From Bin87 sp965116565 (GTDB taxonomy: Bacteria > Chloroflexota > Dehalococcoidia > Lucifugimonadales > UBA3495), in contig OZ220699.1 in assembly GCA_965116565.1 (NCBI GenBank), positions 3,162,001-3,226,000 on the forward strand: a stretch of DNA of 64,000 bases, written 5' to 3'. Each line of letters opens with the position of its first letter. The first letter of the stretch is position 1. Positions 36,478-45,053 of the stretch are shown one piece after another. The notes under the pieces are model-generated. The model worked only from the letters and a program-made list of their open reading frames with translations, did not search any database and was not told where the DNA came from. Made by a program: the position numbers and the translations under genes.

Positions 36478-37515
36478 TCAGTTCTCGACCGCCGCCGCAC
36501 CGACCAACTGGTAGAGGAGGGCCATGCGAATGGCGACGCCATTCGTCACCTGTTCTTCTATCAGCGAACGTTCGCCGTGGGCCAGACTGCTGCTCACCTC
36601 GATGCCCTCGTTCATCGGGCCGGGGTGCATCAGCAGGGCGTCGGGCTTCGCGCGCGCCATGCGCAGGTCGTTGACCTGCCAGCGGCGGATGTACTCGCGC
36701 AGGCTGGGAAAGAAACCGCGCTGCTGGCGTTCCGACTGCAACCGCAGCGCCATCACCAAATCGGCTCCGTCCATGGCGGCGTCCAGGTCGGGCTCGACGG
36801 ACACGTTCGCCAACGGGTTGACGACGCCGTTGCTGCCGGCTGCTGATCCCCAGCCTCCGGCCGTGAACGGGTCGGGCATGAGCGTGGGCGGGCCGGATAG
36901 CACGACCTGAGAGCCCGCCTTCACGAATCCCCACACCGCGGAGCGAGCAACTCGACTGTGCAGCACATCGCCGACAATCACCACCTTGCGGCCAGCGAGT
37001 CCTCCCAGGTGGTCGCGAGCGGTGTACAGATCCAGCAACCCCTGGGTCGGATGGGCATGGGCGCCGTCGCCGGCGTTGATGACGGCGACGTTTTTGAGGT
37101 TGCGAGCGAGGAAATGCGGCGCGCCGGCGTGCGGATGACGCACGACGATGACGTCCACGCCCATGGCCTGCAGGGTCAGGCCGGTGTTCAGCAGCGACTC
37201 GCCCTTCTCGATGCTGCTGGCAGACGCGGTCATGTTGATCACGTCGGCGCTGAGGATTTTGCCGGCCTCCTCGAAGGAGATACGCGTCCGCGTGCTGGCC
37301 TCGTAGAACAAAGTGACAACCACACGTCCACGGAGTGCGGGCACCTTCTTGACATCACGCTCCAGCACGGCGCGCATGGCGGCGGCGTTGTCCAACGTCG
37401 CGGTGATTTCATGGGCGGTGAAATCGTCGAGGTCGAGGACGTGTCGACGCGGCCCGGGAACCGGAACGGCGTTTCCCTGGAACAATTCGGTGTCGTTCAC
37501 AGCGGTGGTCGCCAA
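36478..37515 (-). CDS. pyrB: aspartate carbamoyltransferase catalytic subunit
   Basis: About 345 residues; transfers carbamoyl to aspartate. FYEASTRTRISFE is the carbamoyl-phosphate loop, HPTQGLLDLYT the second motif, GDVLHSRVARS the hinge and HPGPMNEGIE the aspartate site. TTG 37515 just after the pyrR stop is proposed, with a purine-rich GGGGA upstream; GTG about 37501 is an alternative. No regulatory pyrI chain is seen. Second gene in the operon. Confidence 0.95.
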   Translation of the reverse strand: MATTAVNDTELFQGNAVPVPGPRRHVLDLDDFTAHEITATLDNAAAMRAVLERDVKKVPALRGRVVVTLFYEASTRTRISFEEAGKILSADVINMTASASSIEKGESLLNTGLTLQAMGVDVIVVRHPHAGAPHFLARNLKNVAVINAGDGAHAHPTQGLLDLYTARDHLGGLAGRKVVIVGDVLHSRVARSAVWGFVKAGSQVVLSGPPTLMPDPFTAGGWGSAAGSNGVVNPLANVSVEPDLDAAMDGADLVMALRLQSERQQRGFFPSLREYIRRWQVNDLRMARAKPDALLMHPGPMNEGIEVSSSLAHGERSLIEEQVTNGVAIRMALLYQLVGAAAVEN

Positions 37516-37519
37516 GAGG

Positions 37520-38035
37520 TCATCCCCGTTCCAGGATCGACACGTCGTCGATGCCGTCGGTCTCAAGGAAACGAACGCGCACCAATTCCATCTGCCGGGT
37601 GGGAATGTTCTTCCCCACGAAATCGGCGCGGATGGGCAACTCCCGATGCCCCCGGTCCACCAGGGCGGCCAACTGGATGCGCAAAGGCCGTCCCAGGTCG
37701 CTGATAGCGTCCATCGCGGCGCGCACGGTGCGTCCGGTGTAGAGAACATCGTCGACGAGGACCACCGTCCGCCCGGCCACGTCAACCGGCATTGTTGTGG
37801 GACGTATCCGCATGCGAGGGCGTTCCGACAGGTCGTCGCGATAGAGGTTTATGTCCAGCCGGCCCACCGGAACCGTTGCGGATTCGGACCGGCGGATATG
37901 CTCGGCCAACCGTTCGGCCAGGGGCACGCCCCGGGTGCGAATACCGGCCAGCAGCAGACCGTCGGCCCCGTGGTTCCGCTCCAGTATCTCGTGGAACATT
38001 CGTGTCACGGCGCGCCGGATTTCGTCGGCATCCAT
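37520..38035 (-). CDS. pyrR: PyrR: pyrimidine operon regulator / uracil phosphoribosyltransferase
   Basis: About 171 residues. PRT-fold protein with VVLVDDVLYTGRTVRAAMDA (PRPP loop), VGIRTRGVPLA-like GIRTRGVPLAERLAE, VPVGRLDINLYRDDL and DRGHRELPIRADFVGKNIPT, all characteristic of PyrR. ATG 38035 (MDADEIRR) fits the family alignment; the frame is open to 38206. In relatives it binds UMP and attenuates pyr transcription. It leads pyrB-pyrC-carA-orf-carB, so autoregulation is expected. No clear attenuator hairpin was found. Confidence 0.94.
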   Translation of the reverse strand: MDADEIRRAVTRMFHEILERNHGADGLLLAGIRTRGVPLAERLAEHIRRSESATVPVGRLDINLYRDDLSERPRMRIRPTTMPVDVAGRTVVLVDDVLYTGRTVRAAMDAISDLGRPLRIQLAALVDRGHRELPIRADFVGKNIPTRQMELVRVRFLETDGIDDVSILERG

Positions 38036-38340
38036 GATTCGGCGGCCGGGGAGGCTGTTTTCGCCCGTGTGGCCCGAGTCGGTGCGGGCTTCTATGTTTT
38101 CCGCAGTAGCTATGAAAAGACCCTGCTCGGCCGGTGGACTTTCCGACGGCAGGGTAGTGTACAGTACACAGATACAGGCACTTCGCCCGATCCGGTTCAC
38201 GCACACGCTTTGCCAGCCTCGCCGGACTGTCTTAAAAGCGGCGGATGGTTTTCGTTACTCTATGTTAACACCGAACGGCGGCTTTGGGAATACTATCGTT
38301 CCTGATTTCGTAAGCGAATTAGCGGATTGCGTAATGCGCA
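38036..38340. other. upstream region of the pyr operon
   Basis: 305 bases without a supported gene between pyrR and the VWA gene, both leftward. It holds the palindrome at 38157-38169. The far end is AT-richer than its surroundings and may carry the pyr promoter, but no good -10/-35 pair stands out. Confidence 0.5.
38157..38169. promoter_or_regulatory. palindrome GTGTAC-A-GTACAC
   Basis: Six-base perfect arms around one central base, 122 bases upstream of the chosen pyrR start. The size suits a dimeric repressor site, which would be additional to PyrR attenuation. Confidence 0.35.
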
Positions 38341-40371
38341 CTATCCCGACACCCGCTTGCGGCGGTTGTTGATGTAGTCAACCAGGACGTACTCGCCGAG
38401 GTTTTCGCTGCTGCTGTAGAATGCCCGGCCCCGGTTGATGCGCGTCATGCGGTCCACGAAATTCACCAACTGGTAGTTGTTTTCCAGCATGAAGGTGTTG
38501 ATGACGATGCCCTCCTGGGTGCAGCGTCGCACCTCTTTCAGGGTTTCCAACTCGGTGCGGTAACTGGGCGGATAGGCGAAGTACGCCTGGTCGCCTTCCA
38601 GGTGCGCGGTTGGCTCGCCGTCAGTGATCACCAGGATCTGGCGGGTGCTGCCCTTCTCGCGGGACAGCAGCTTGCGGGACAGCATCAACGCGTGGTGCAG
38701 GTTGGTTCCTGAGACCCAGTTATTCCAGGTTAGCCCGGCGAGACTTTCCTCTTCCAGCTCGCGTGCGTAGTCGGAGAATCCCACCACGTGCAGGGTGTCG
38801 CGAGGGTACTGCTGCCGGATCAGGGCGAAAAGGGCCAGCGTTACCTTCTTGGCCGCCGCCCAGTTGTTGAAAAGGCCCATCGAGCGGCTCTGGTCGAGCA
38901 GGACGATGGTAGCGGCGCGGGTCATGTGCTCGTTGCGGTAGATCTCGAAGTCGTCGGGGCGCAGCTTGACCGGAACCTGGGGACCGCCACGCACGATGGC
39001 GTTCTTCACTGTGGTTTGCAGGTCCAATTGGAGCGGATCGCCGAACTCGTAGGTCTTGGTGTCGCCCAACAGGTCGCCACCGGCCCCTCGGGTGTCAAGC
39101 TCATGGTTGCCGATGCGGTCCTTATTGAGGTGCTGGAACACTTCGCGCATGGCCTTCTGGCCGATGCGCCGGATGCCCCGTGCCGTGAGCGACAGATCGT
39201 CGTCGCCGGTGATGTAGCCGGCGTCTTTGAGCATCTGGCGCAGGCGGTCCATCTCTTCCCAGGCACGTCGGGCTTCTTCGCCAAGCAACTCCGCCAATTG
39301 CTCCGGGTCAACGTCGTCCAGGTTGCCAGTGCGCATGGCCTGCTGCAACGACTGCTCGAGTTGGTCCAGCGACTGCATCTGCTGCATGGCTTCCATCGCC
39401 TGTTCCAGCGTCATGCTGTCGTCGCCCAAGAACGGGTATTGCCGAGCCAGGTCGTCGGGTGGCATGAGGGACTGCATCAGGCTGGCGAACTCGGCCATTT
39501 CGTCCATCAGGCGCGGGTCCATGGCCGACTGCATGGCGTCTTCCAGCTCACGGCGCGCTTCGGGTGACAGGCTGTCCATGAGCGACTGCATCTGCGCCAT
39601 CTGCTGCTGGATGCGCTCCATCAGGTCGTCGAGGCTCTGCGGCGGATCGTCGCCGAACATTGGCCCCCACTTCTGCATGAAGTTCTCAAAGCCGGGGTCG
39701 CGGCCCTCCATGCGGTCGCGGAGCATCTGGTTGAGGTCGCGCATCATCTCGCGCATGGCCTCCATCTGCTCCGGCGTCATGTTCTGCATCTGGTCGCGCA
39801 TCTCCTGGGAGACGTTCTGGGCCATCTGGCTCTTGAGCATGTCCAGCAGTTCCTGGAATTGCTGCTGGGCGTCCGGGTCCATGAAATCGTATTCCATGAG
39901 CTCCTGGATCTGGCCGCCGACGCTGTCGGGCAGTTCGTCCAGCTTGTCCAGGTTCCGCTGGGCGCGGTCCTGCAACAGGCGGTTCAACGCCCGCTGCTGC
40001 TCCTTGCCCTCCATGTCCTCCGGCTCGGGCTGGGCCGCCGCGTCGTCCAGCCGACGCTGGATGCCCTCGCGTTCGGTGCGCAGGATGTTATCCAAGCGTT
40101 CCTTGAGGTCATCCACCACGGAGTCCAGGTTGCTCTGCTGCAACTGCTGGCGGCGCTGCTGCTTGAGCTGTTCCATGAGCTGCCGCAGGTTGGGCATCTG
40201 GGAGCCGTCGCGGTTCTGCATGCCGTTGCGAAACAGGTCGCGCAACGCCCGCGTCAGGTCGCCGTGCTGCAGCAGGTCGTCCGACAGCGCATCCATCAAC
40301 TCACTGGCGTCGATGTCGAAAATCTGCTGGGTGCCGTCCCATTGGGAGTAGCGGTAGCGCTGGTACAGCAT
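38341..40371 (-). CDS. VWA-domain protein with long Met/Gln-rich helical region
   Basis: 676 residues. About residues 30-400 are a charged, helix-forming stretch very rich in Met, Gln, Asp and Glu (runs such as QQQFQELLDMLKSQMAQ). The C-terminal von Willebrand A domain (about 470-660) carries the MIDAS LLDQSRSMG and the later Asp in LVITDGEPTAH. It resembles cytoplasmic vWA proteins that work with MoxR/Mg-chelatase-like AAA ATPases, but no such ATPase is adjacent. ATG 40371 has GGAGG seven bases upstream, deciding the start. Confidence 0.85.
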   Translation of the reverse strand: MLYQRYRYSQWDGTQQIFDIDASELMDALSDDLLQHGDLTRALRDLFRNGMQNRDGSQMPNLRQLMEQLKQQRRQQLQQSNLDSVVDDLKERLDNILRTEREGIQRRLDDAAAQPEPEDMEGKEQQRALNRLLQDRAQRNLDKLDELPDSVGGQIQELMEYDFMDPDAQQQFQELLDMLKSQMAQNVSQEMRDQMQNMTPEQMEAMREMMRDLNQMLRDRMEGRDPGFENFMQKWGPMFGDDPPQSLDDLMERIQQQMAQMQSLMDSLSPEARRELEDAMQSAMDPRLMDEMAEFASLMQSLMPPDDLARQYPFLGDDSMTLEQAMEAMQQMQSLDQLEQSLQQAMRTGNLDDVDPEQLAELLGEEARRAWEEMDRLRQMLKDAGYITGDDDLSLTARGIRRIGQKAMREVFQHLNKDRIGNHELDTRGAGGDLLGDTKTYEFGDPLQLDLQTTVKNAIVRGGPQVPVKLRPDDFEIYRNEHMTRAATIVLLDQSRSMGLFNNWAAAKKVTLALFALIRQQYPRDTLHVVGFSDYARELEEESLAGLTWNNWVSGTNLHHALMLSRKLLSREKGSTRQILVITDGEPTAHLEGDQAYFAYPPSYRTELETLKEVRRCTQEGIVINTFMLENNYQLVNFVDRMTRINRGRAFYSSSENLGEYVLVDYINNRRKRVSG

Positions 40372-40451
40372 GAGGAACCTCCGGCAAAGCCGGTATGCGT
40401 GGCGGCCACAATGGGCGGATGATAACACAGGCCGCCAGCGCGGCCCGGGGA

Positions 40452-40973
40452 TTACACCACCCGGGCCCCCAGTATCCGGGTGATGTGGCCCAAGGCCCAA
40501 CGGTGGGCTTCGCTGTCGAAGGACGCCACACAATCCTCCGGAATTTCCACCACATAGTCCCGGTTTCGGGCGTCGGACGTGGTGTGCATCACGCAGATGT
40601 CGGTGCAGACGCCGCAGATGATTACCTTGCCGGGGTTCAGCGCGGTCAGGCGTTCCTCGAGGTCGGTGTTGAAAAACCCGCTGTAGCGGTTCTTGGGAAC
40701 CACGTTGGACTCGGTGACCCACTCGTGTAGTTCGGGTATCACGTCCGGTTCCTCGGTGCCAATCACGCAATGCACCGGGAACATCTGGAATTCCAGGTCA
40801 TCGGGCAGGTGATGGTCCGAGATGAACAGGATTGTTGACCCTGATTCCGACTCGTGTCGCAGCAGGTTCTGCACCGGCTCGATGATGCTGCGGGCGTCGT
40901 CGCCGCAATAGAGGTTGTGGCCGGGTTCCAGGAATCCGCGCACCATATCGACTACCAGAACTGCGTTGGGCAT
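40452..40973 (-). CDS. isochorismatase-family cysteine hydrolase (nicotinamidase-like)
   Basis: 173 residues. Catalytic triad visible: Asp9 (LVVDMVRGF), Lys94 (VPKNRYSGF) and Cys123 (CGVCTDICV), with the cis-peptide region just before the cysteine. The family hydrolyses amides such as nicotinamide, or isochorismate. HCVIGTEEPDVI resembles the nicotinamidase PVHC-x-xGT motif, so NAD salvage is the best guess. Six bases follow the GDYXXLXY gene. Confidence 0.9.
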   Translation of the reverse strand: MPNAVLVVDMVRGFLEPGHNLYCGDDARSIIEPVQNLLRHESESGSTILFISDHHLPDDLEFQMFPVHCVIGTEEPDVIPELHEWVTESNVVPKNRYSGFFNTDLEERLTALNPGKVIICGVCTDICVMHTTSDARNRDYVVEIPEDCVASFDSEAHRWALGHITRILGARVV

Positions 40974-40979
40974 TTCGGT

Positions 40980-41549
40980 TCACCTCGCTGGTTCCATGCC
41001 AGGGTCAAAGGGCCGGCCATCAACCAGCACCGTCTTGATCACGGCGTTGCCGTCGGCGCTCAGGGATACCACCACCTTCACGTCCTGCGCCCGTTCGACG
41101 ATGTGGCCGGTTCCTTCGGGAACGAAGAAGGTGCCGATGCCGAAATCGAGGCGGCGGCGGTCGTTGACGCGGCCTCGAATGAAAACCTCGCCAGACAAGT
41201 CGCCGTCGCGAGGAAATGCGTGGACTCGACCCCTGATGTACGACGCGCCATCTTCCCTGCTCAAAAGCAGGTAGTAATCGGCGCGCCATACATCCGGACC
41301 GGGTCTGAGCACAACGTCAACTGTGTCGCCGATTTCAATCCCGTCCCAATGGTTAGGAAGCTCGGCAATCTCGTAGTCCAAGATGGCATAGTCACCCTGC
41401 AACAGCGAGCGCGGATCTACGGGAACGGTCTGCAGCGTAACCTCGCGTCCTTGGGTCAGCGCGACCTGCCGCACGCTCGCGAACACCACCAGGCCGATGA
41501 CCTGGGCGGCCACCACGGCGAAAAGCAGTATGGTCATGCGGCGGCTCAT
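40980..41549 (-). CDS. GDYXXLXY domain protein
   Basis: 189 residues with an N-terminal membrane anchor (TILLFAVVAAQVIGLVVFA) and the defining GDYAILDY at 52-59 preceded by VDPRSLLQ. The rest is predicted extracytoplasmic beta structure. This family is normally encoded next to a DUF2157 membrane protein, as here: its ATG overlaps the DUF2157 stop. The pair probably forms one membrane complex of unknown function. Confidence 0.9.
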   Translation of the reverse strand: MSRRMTILLFAVVAAQVIGLVVFASVRQVALTQGREVTLQTVPVDPRSLLQGDYAILDYEIAELPNHWDGIEIGDTVDVVLRPGPDVWRADYYLLLSREDGASYIRGRVHAFPRDGDLSGEVFIRGRVNDRRRLDFGIGTFFVPEGTGHIVERAQDVKVVVSLSADGNAVIKTVLVDGRPFDPGMEPAR

Positions 41550-42808
41550 GGCGCCGCCTCGGATTCGCGCATGCGCCGCACCAGTCGTCGGCGCAGGTAT
41601 TCCATGCCGAACCCGCCGGCCAGCAGGATGACGCCGGCCACGATGAACGCGACGGATTGGCCCAGCAGGCCAAACCCGAACTCAAAGTAGCGGGTGAACA
41701 GCGTGACGGCGAAGATTGCCACCGCCAGGTTGATCAGATAGGCGCGGTTCCAGCGATACCCCGAAGCAATCATCCCGAGCACGGCGGCCAGCATCACCAG
41801 GTTGAAAACCCACCACAGCCATTCGCCGCCGAACGCCAAGGCGAGCCACATCCCGGCGGCGATAACGCCCATGGCGACCACTGCGCCGGCTTCCCACCAG
41901 ATCTGATTCGAGGCGGACCGACCGTCGCGCCAACCGGCGGCAACAATCGCCCCGGCCGCTGCCGCGCCTACGAAGCCCACAACCAACCAGAACTCTACCT
42001 CCAGCGACGAGAAGTTTGGCGCGTGTCGGTCAATGTCCTTCCACAATTCACTGACACTGAGGAAGTAAATTGCCGCGGCTGCCACGAGCAATCCACTGAG
42101 GTCGTACATGCGCGCGAACGCTCGAGTATCCGCGAAACGGGCGTGCAAGCGTCCGAGGGCGAAAAGGAAAGCGCCCAGAACGAGCAGGCCAGGGATCATC
42201 AGGATCATTTCTTCGGCCCACAAATCGGTCCCCCACTCCTGTGCGCGAAAACCCGCCGCCGCCAGGAAAAGAATGATGGAGAAGCCCATCATGGGCCGCG
42301 AGCGGGTGATATACGCCAGCGGGATCACACCGAGGAACCAAAGCGGTACCAGGCTAGGGTGATTTACGGGCACATGGTACGTCTGCGCGACCAGGTGGAT
42401 GGAAGCGCCGAACGCGATGGCGCCCAGCAAGATGATCGCGATTCCGATGCGCGGGTAACCGAACCGGTAGCCGACGAACCAACCGATGACGTAGATGGCC
42501 GGCGTCCCCACCACCATCATGGCAAGTTTCGCCAGTTCGGGAATCTCAGGCCAGTTGGCGGCGATGAATACGATGATGCCCAGCCCGATGAGGACCGCGC
42601 CCATGATGGCGATGACAGTGACCACACGGTTGCCGATGGCGTTACCGCCGGCCTCGCGTGGATCAATCTGGTAACGGCCGCTGATCGCCTCAGCTTGCTC
42701 GGCAGAGATTATGCCGTCGGCCTGCCACTGCTGAACTTCGTGCCGCAGTCTACGGGTGAAAGCGTCTCCGCTGGGGGTGCGCTCGTGGTCTATTGAGTCG
42801 GTGGCCAT
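41546..42808 (-). CDS. DUF2157 polytopic membrane protein
   Basis: 420 residues. The cytoplasmic N-terminus FTRRLRHEVQQWQADGIISAEQAEAI is the DUF2157 signature. About twelve membrane segments follow, the first VVTVIAIMGAVLIGLGIIVFIAANW. ATG 42808 with GAGG at a good distance is used; the longer frame to 42925 overlaps the upstream gene. Partner of the GDYXXLXY protein. Confidence 0.9.
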   Translation of the reverse strand: MATDSIDHERTPSGDAFTRRLRHEVQQWQADGIISAEQAEAISGRYQIDPREAGGNAIGNRVVTVIAIMGAVLIGLGIIVFIAANWPEIPELAKLAMMVVGTPAIYVIGWFVGYRFGYPRIGIAIILLGAIAFGASIHLVAQTYHVPVNHPSLVPLWFLGVIPLAYITRSRPMMGFSIILFLAAAGFRAQEWGTDLWAEEMILMIPGLLVLGAFLFALGRLHARFADTRAFARMYDLSGLLVAAAAIYFLSVSELWKDIDRHAPNFSSLEVEFWLVVGFVGAAAAGAIVAAGWRDGRSASNQIWWEAGAVVAMGVIAAGMWLALAFGGEWLWWVFNLVMLAAVLGMIASGYRWNRAYLINLAVAIFAVTLFTRYFEFGFGLLGQSVAFIVAGVILLAGGFGMEYLRRRLVRRMRESEAAP

Positions 42809-42821
42809 CAGGCCAACCTCG

Positions 42822-43202
42822 CTAGCCGCTGGCCTCGGATACCAAGACGCGCCCGTTTTCCCTGGCCGACATGAATACGTCGCTGTTCCAGAGGAGAGAC
42901 ATGCCGATGACAGGCCGGTCGTCAATTTCCAGCACGGGAATTCGTGCTGGCCTACCGTGCCAGATTACGGTTGCCAGACAAGTTGGCGTGGTGACGACTT
43001 GCCCGTCCGCAAGCTTCACCATCCGGTTCTCGCTTTTCTCCAAGCCCAACACGCGGGTTGCCATGGAAGGCAAAGTCATGAACCCGGTGAATCCCGTATC
43101 TATAACCATTTCCAAAGGCACGGCGGTGCCGGATGGATCCAGAACAGCAACAGTAAGACGAGGCTCCTTGGGGTACAGATTGACGTATCCTTGCATCGTC
43201 AT
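42822..43202 (-). CDS. clan AA (retropepsin-like) aspartic protease domain protein
   Basis: 126 residues. VIDTGFTGFMTLP gives Asp35-Thr36-Gly37 at the position of a retropepsin active site, and PVIGMSLLWNSDV is the matching C-terminal psi-loop (hydrophobic-hydrophobic-Gly). Single-domain, so it would act as a dimer. Related to the protein at 59903, but without a small partner gene. It sits between the DUF2157 and isocitrate lyase-family genes; M3 is an alternative start. Confidence 0.8.
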   Translation of the reverse strand: MTMQGYVNLYPKEPRLTVAVLDPSGTAVPLEMVIDTGFTGFMTLPSMATRVLGLEKSENRMVKLADGQVVTTPTCLATVIWHGRPARIPVLEIDDRPVIGMSLLWNSDVFMSARENGRVLVSEASG

Positions 43203-44356
43203 CAGAGTCTCGGTTCTTCCAAGGGGCGTCCGCCTAAGTAATCAACGGCGGGATGCCCTATCCTTATCATATGCACCGGGTCGCCGTGGCTAAAGTCCAG
43301 CCAACGCATGTGGCCTTCATGCTCGTCATGGAACAGTTCATACTCACCTGTTTCCGTGTTGATGATCAGCAGTTTGCCCAAGTCGGCTTCCGTAAGACCC
43401 GGTTTGATACTCGTATCATAAATGGCCATAGCCTTCTTCTCTTTGTTCCAAAATCGGCGTTCTTCCGCATCCTCTTTGCTATCGCCGCAGTCCGCAACGG
43501 CATACCCCGCGTCCCGCTCAAGCATCTCGGTCAGGCCCATGAGTTCGAAAGCGTCGGTGAGGGGTGTCATTTGATCTACTAGGTGCTCGGTGGTGCCCTT
43601 GGTTTTCAGTTCCTGCATCACGTTGCCGACTGTGTGCGCCACCGACATGAATGCGCTGCCGGGGAAAATCACCATCTTGAAACCGAGGCGTTCCAGTTCC
43701 GAGACGTTCAGCAGGGGCGACTTGCCGCTTTCGACGAAGTTGTACAGCAGGGGAACGCTGGTGTGCGCCACCACCTCGGCCGCTTCCTCCGCCGAGCGTA
43801 TGGCTTCTACGAACAGCGCATCGGCGCCGGCTTCGGTGAAGGCGTCGCATCGGCGCATGGTGTCGTCCCATCCGGTCACGGCCAGCGCGTCGGTGCGGAC
43901 GATGATGGTGAAGTCGTCGTCGGTGCGGGCGTCGACGGCAGCGCGGATCTTCTGGACCATCTCGTCGATGGGCACGACCCGCTTGTCCTCCAGGTGGCCG
44001 CAGCGCTTGGGGAACTGCTGGTCCTCAATGTGCACGGCGGCAACGCCGGTGCGCTCGTACTCGCGGATGGTCCGGCGGACGTTCATCGTGCCGCCGTATC
44101 CGGTATCCGCGTCCGCGATCACTGGTATATCGACCGCGCCGGCAATGTAGGCCGCATTGGACAGCATCTCGGTCGCAGTGGCCAGGGCAAGGTCGGGGTA
44201 GCCGATGCGAGCGACGGAGGTTCCGGCGCCGGTCATGTACACCGCCGGAAATCCGGTGCGCTCGATGATCGCAGCAGTAAGGCAATCGTAGGCGCCGGGC
44301 GCCGTGATGATGCCGGGTTCGTTCATCAACTGGCGGAATCTTGTGGTGGCGCGCAT
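43202..44356 (-). CDS. isocitrate lyase/PEP mutase family enzyme with C-terminal extension
   Basis: 384 residues. TIM-barrel C-C lyase of the oxaloacetate/2-methylisocitrate lyase branch: VYMTGAGTS, ADADTGYGG (Mg site) and the catalytic loop EDQQFPKRCGH with its cysteine. The usual barrel ends near 285. About 95 further residues include FWNKEKKAMAIYD, a beta-rich LLIINTETGEYELFHDE and a WLDFSHGDPVH stretch not typical of the family. ATG 44356 is preferred to 44377. The product may be a lyase acting on a carboxylated C-C bond. Confidence 0.88.
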   Translation of the reverse strand: MRATTRFRQLMNEPGIITAPGAYDCLTAAIIERTGFPAVYMTGAGTSVARIGYPDLALATATEMLSNAAYIAGAVDIPVIADADTGYGGTMNVRRTIREYERTGVAAVHIEDQQFPKRCGHLEDKRVVPIDEMVQKIRAAVDARTDDDFTIIVRTDALAVTGWDDTMRRCDAFTEAGADALFVEAIRSAEEAAEVVAHTSVPLLYNFVESGKSPLLNVSELERLGFKMVIFPGSAFMSVAHTVGNVMQELKTKGTTEHLVDQMTPLTDAFELMGLTEMLERDAGYAVADCGDSKEDAEERRFWNKEKKAMAIYDTSIKPGLTEADLGKLLIINTETGEYELFHDEHEGHMRWLDFSHGDPVHMIRIGHPAVDYLGGRPLEEPRL

Positions 44357-44394
44357 TGCACAGGCTCCTAAATCCATGAACCCTGTTGTTCGGG

Positions 44395-45009
44395 CTACGG
44401 CCGCTGAGCGAGGTCAACGGGAATCGCGTCCCGCGGCTCGGCAACCGCACGGCCCGGAGCTGGTGGTTCCAAATAAGTGATGCTGTTGTAAAAATCATCC
44501 AAGGCAATGAATTTACCATTCTCTTCCGCCCACTCCCGCATCCGTCGGCTACAGCTATGTCGCCACGACAACACTTCGATGCGCCAACCACGCCGATGCA
44601 TCCGCTCCATGTCAGCATGGAAACCTACACCGTCATCAAAGCCCGCCCCGTCTCCAGTGAGCATCACTATGATGCCAGGAGTGCCGTTGTAGTCGAAACC
44701 GTCACGCAGCATTGCCGTTTGCAATAATTGGTCAACGCCCTGCTCCCGGCCTTCCACCGCTCCACGCTCCAACAACTGAACGGTAACACCCTCGTTTTCA
44801 AGGCGATTCCAGACGTGCCTCAATTCCGGCGGGACGGAGCCCACAGCAATAGCGCGTTCAATCTCTCTCCCTGCGTGCGCCAATTCCAGCAGGTTACGAA
44901 AGTGGATGCGGGTCCGGTAACGGGCAGTTTCGCCTTCCCGGTCGATGGCTGCCTGTTGAGCGCTAATGAAAATGTTGGAATTGTCCCAATATATGAACAC
45001 TCTGCCCAT
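44395..45009 (-). CDS. NYN-domain (LabA/PIN-like) nuclease
   Basis: 204 residues. A PIN-like fold with acidic metal ligands in FIYWDNSNIF, EGREQGVDQLLQ and MLTGDGAGFDDG, matching the NYN family of likely RNases. The C-terminal tail WRHSCSRRMREWAEENG is the usual end strand and helix. It is upstream of the lyase gene and downstream of fabG on the same strand. RNA processing or degradation is likely. Confidence 0.88.
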   Translation of the reverse strand: MGRVFIYWDNSNIFISAQQAAIDREGETARYRTRIHFRNLLELAHAGREIERAIAVGSVPPELRHVWNRLENEGVTVQLLERGAVEGREQGVDQLLQTAMLRDGFDYNGTPGIIVMLTGDGAGFDDGVGFHADMERMHRRGWRIEVLSWRHSCSRRMREWAEENGKFIALDDFYNSITYLEPPAPGRAVAEPRDAIPVDLAQRP

Positions 45010-45053
45010 CGTAAAAATTCCTGCTGCGATTTATGTGCCGAGCCGTAACGAGT

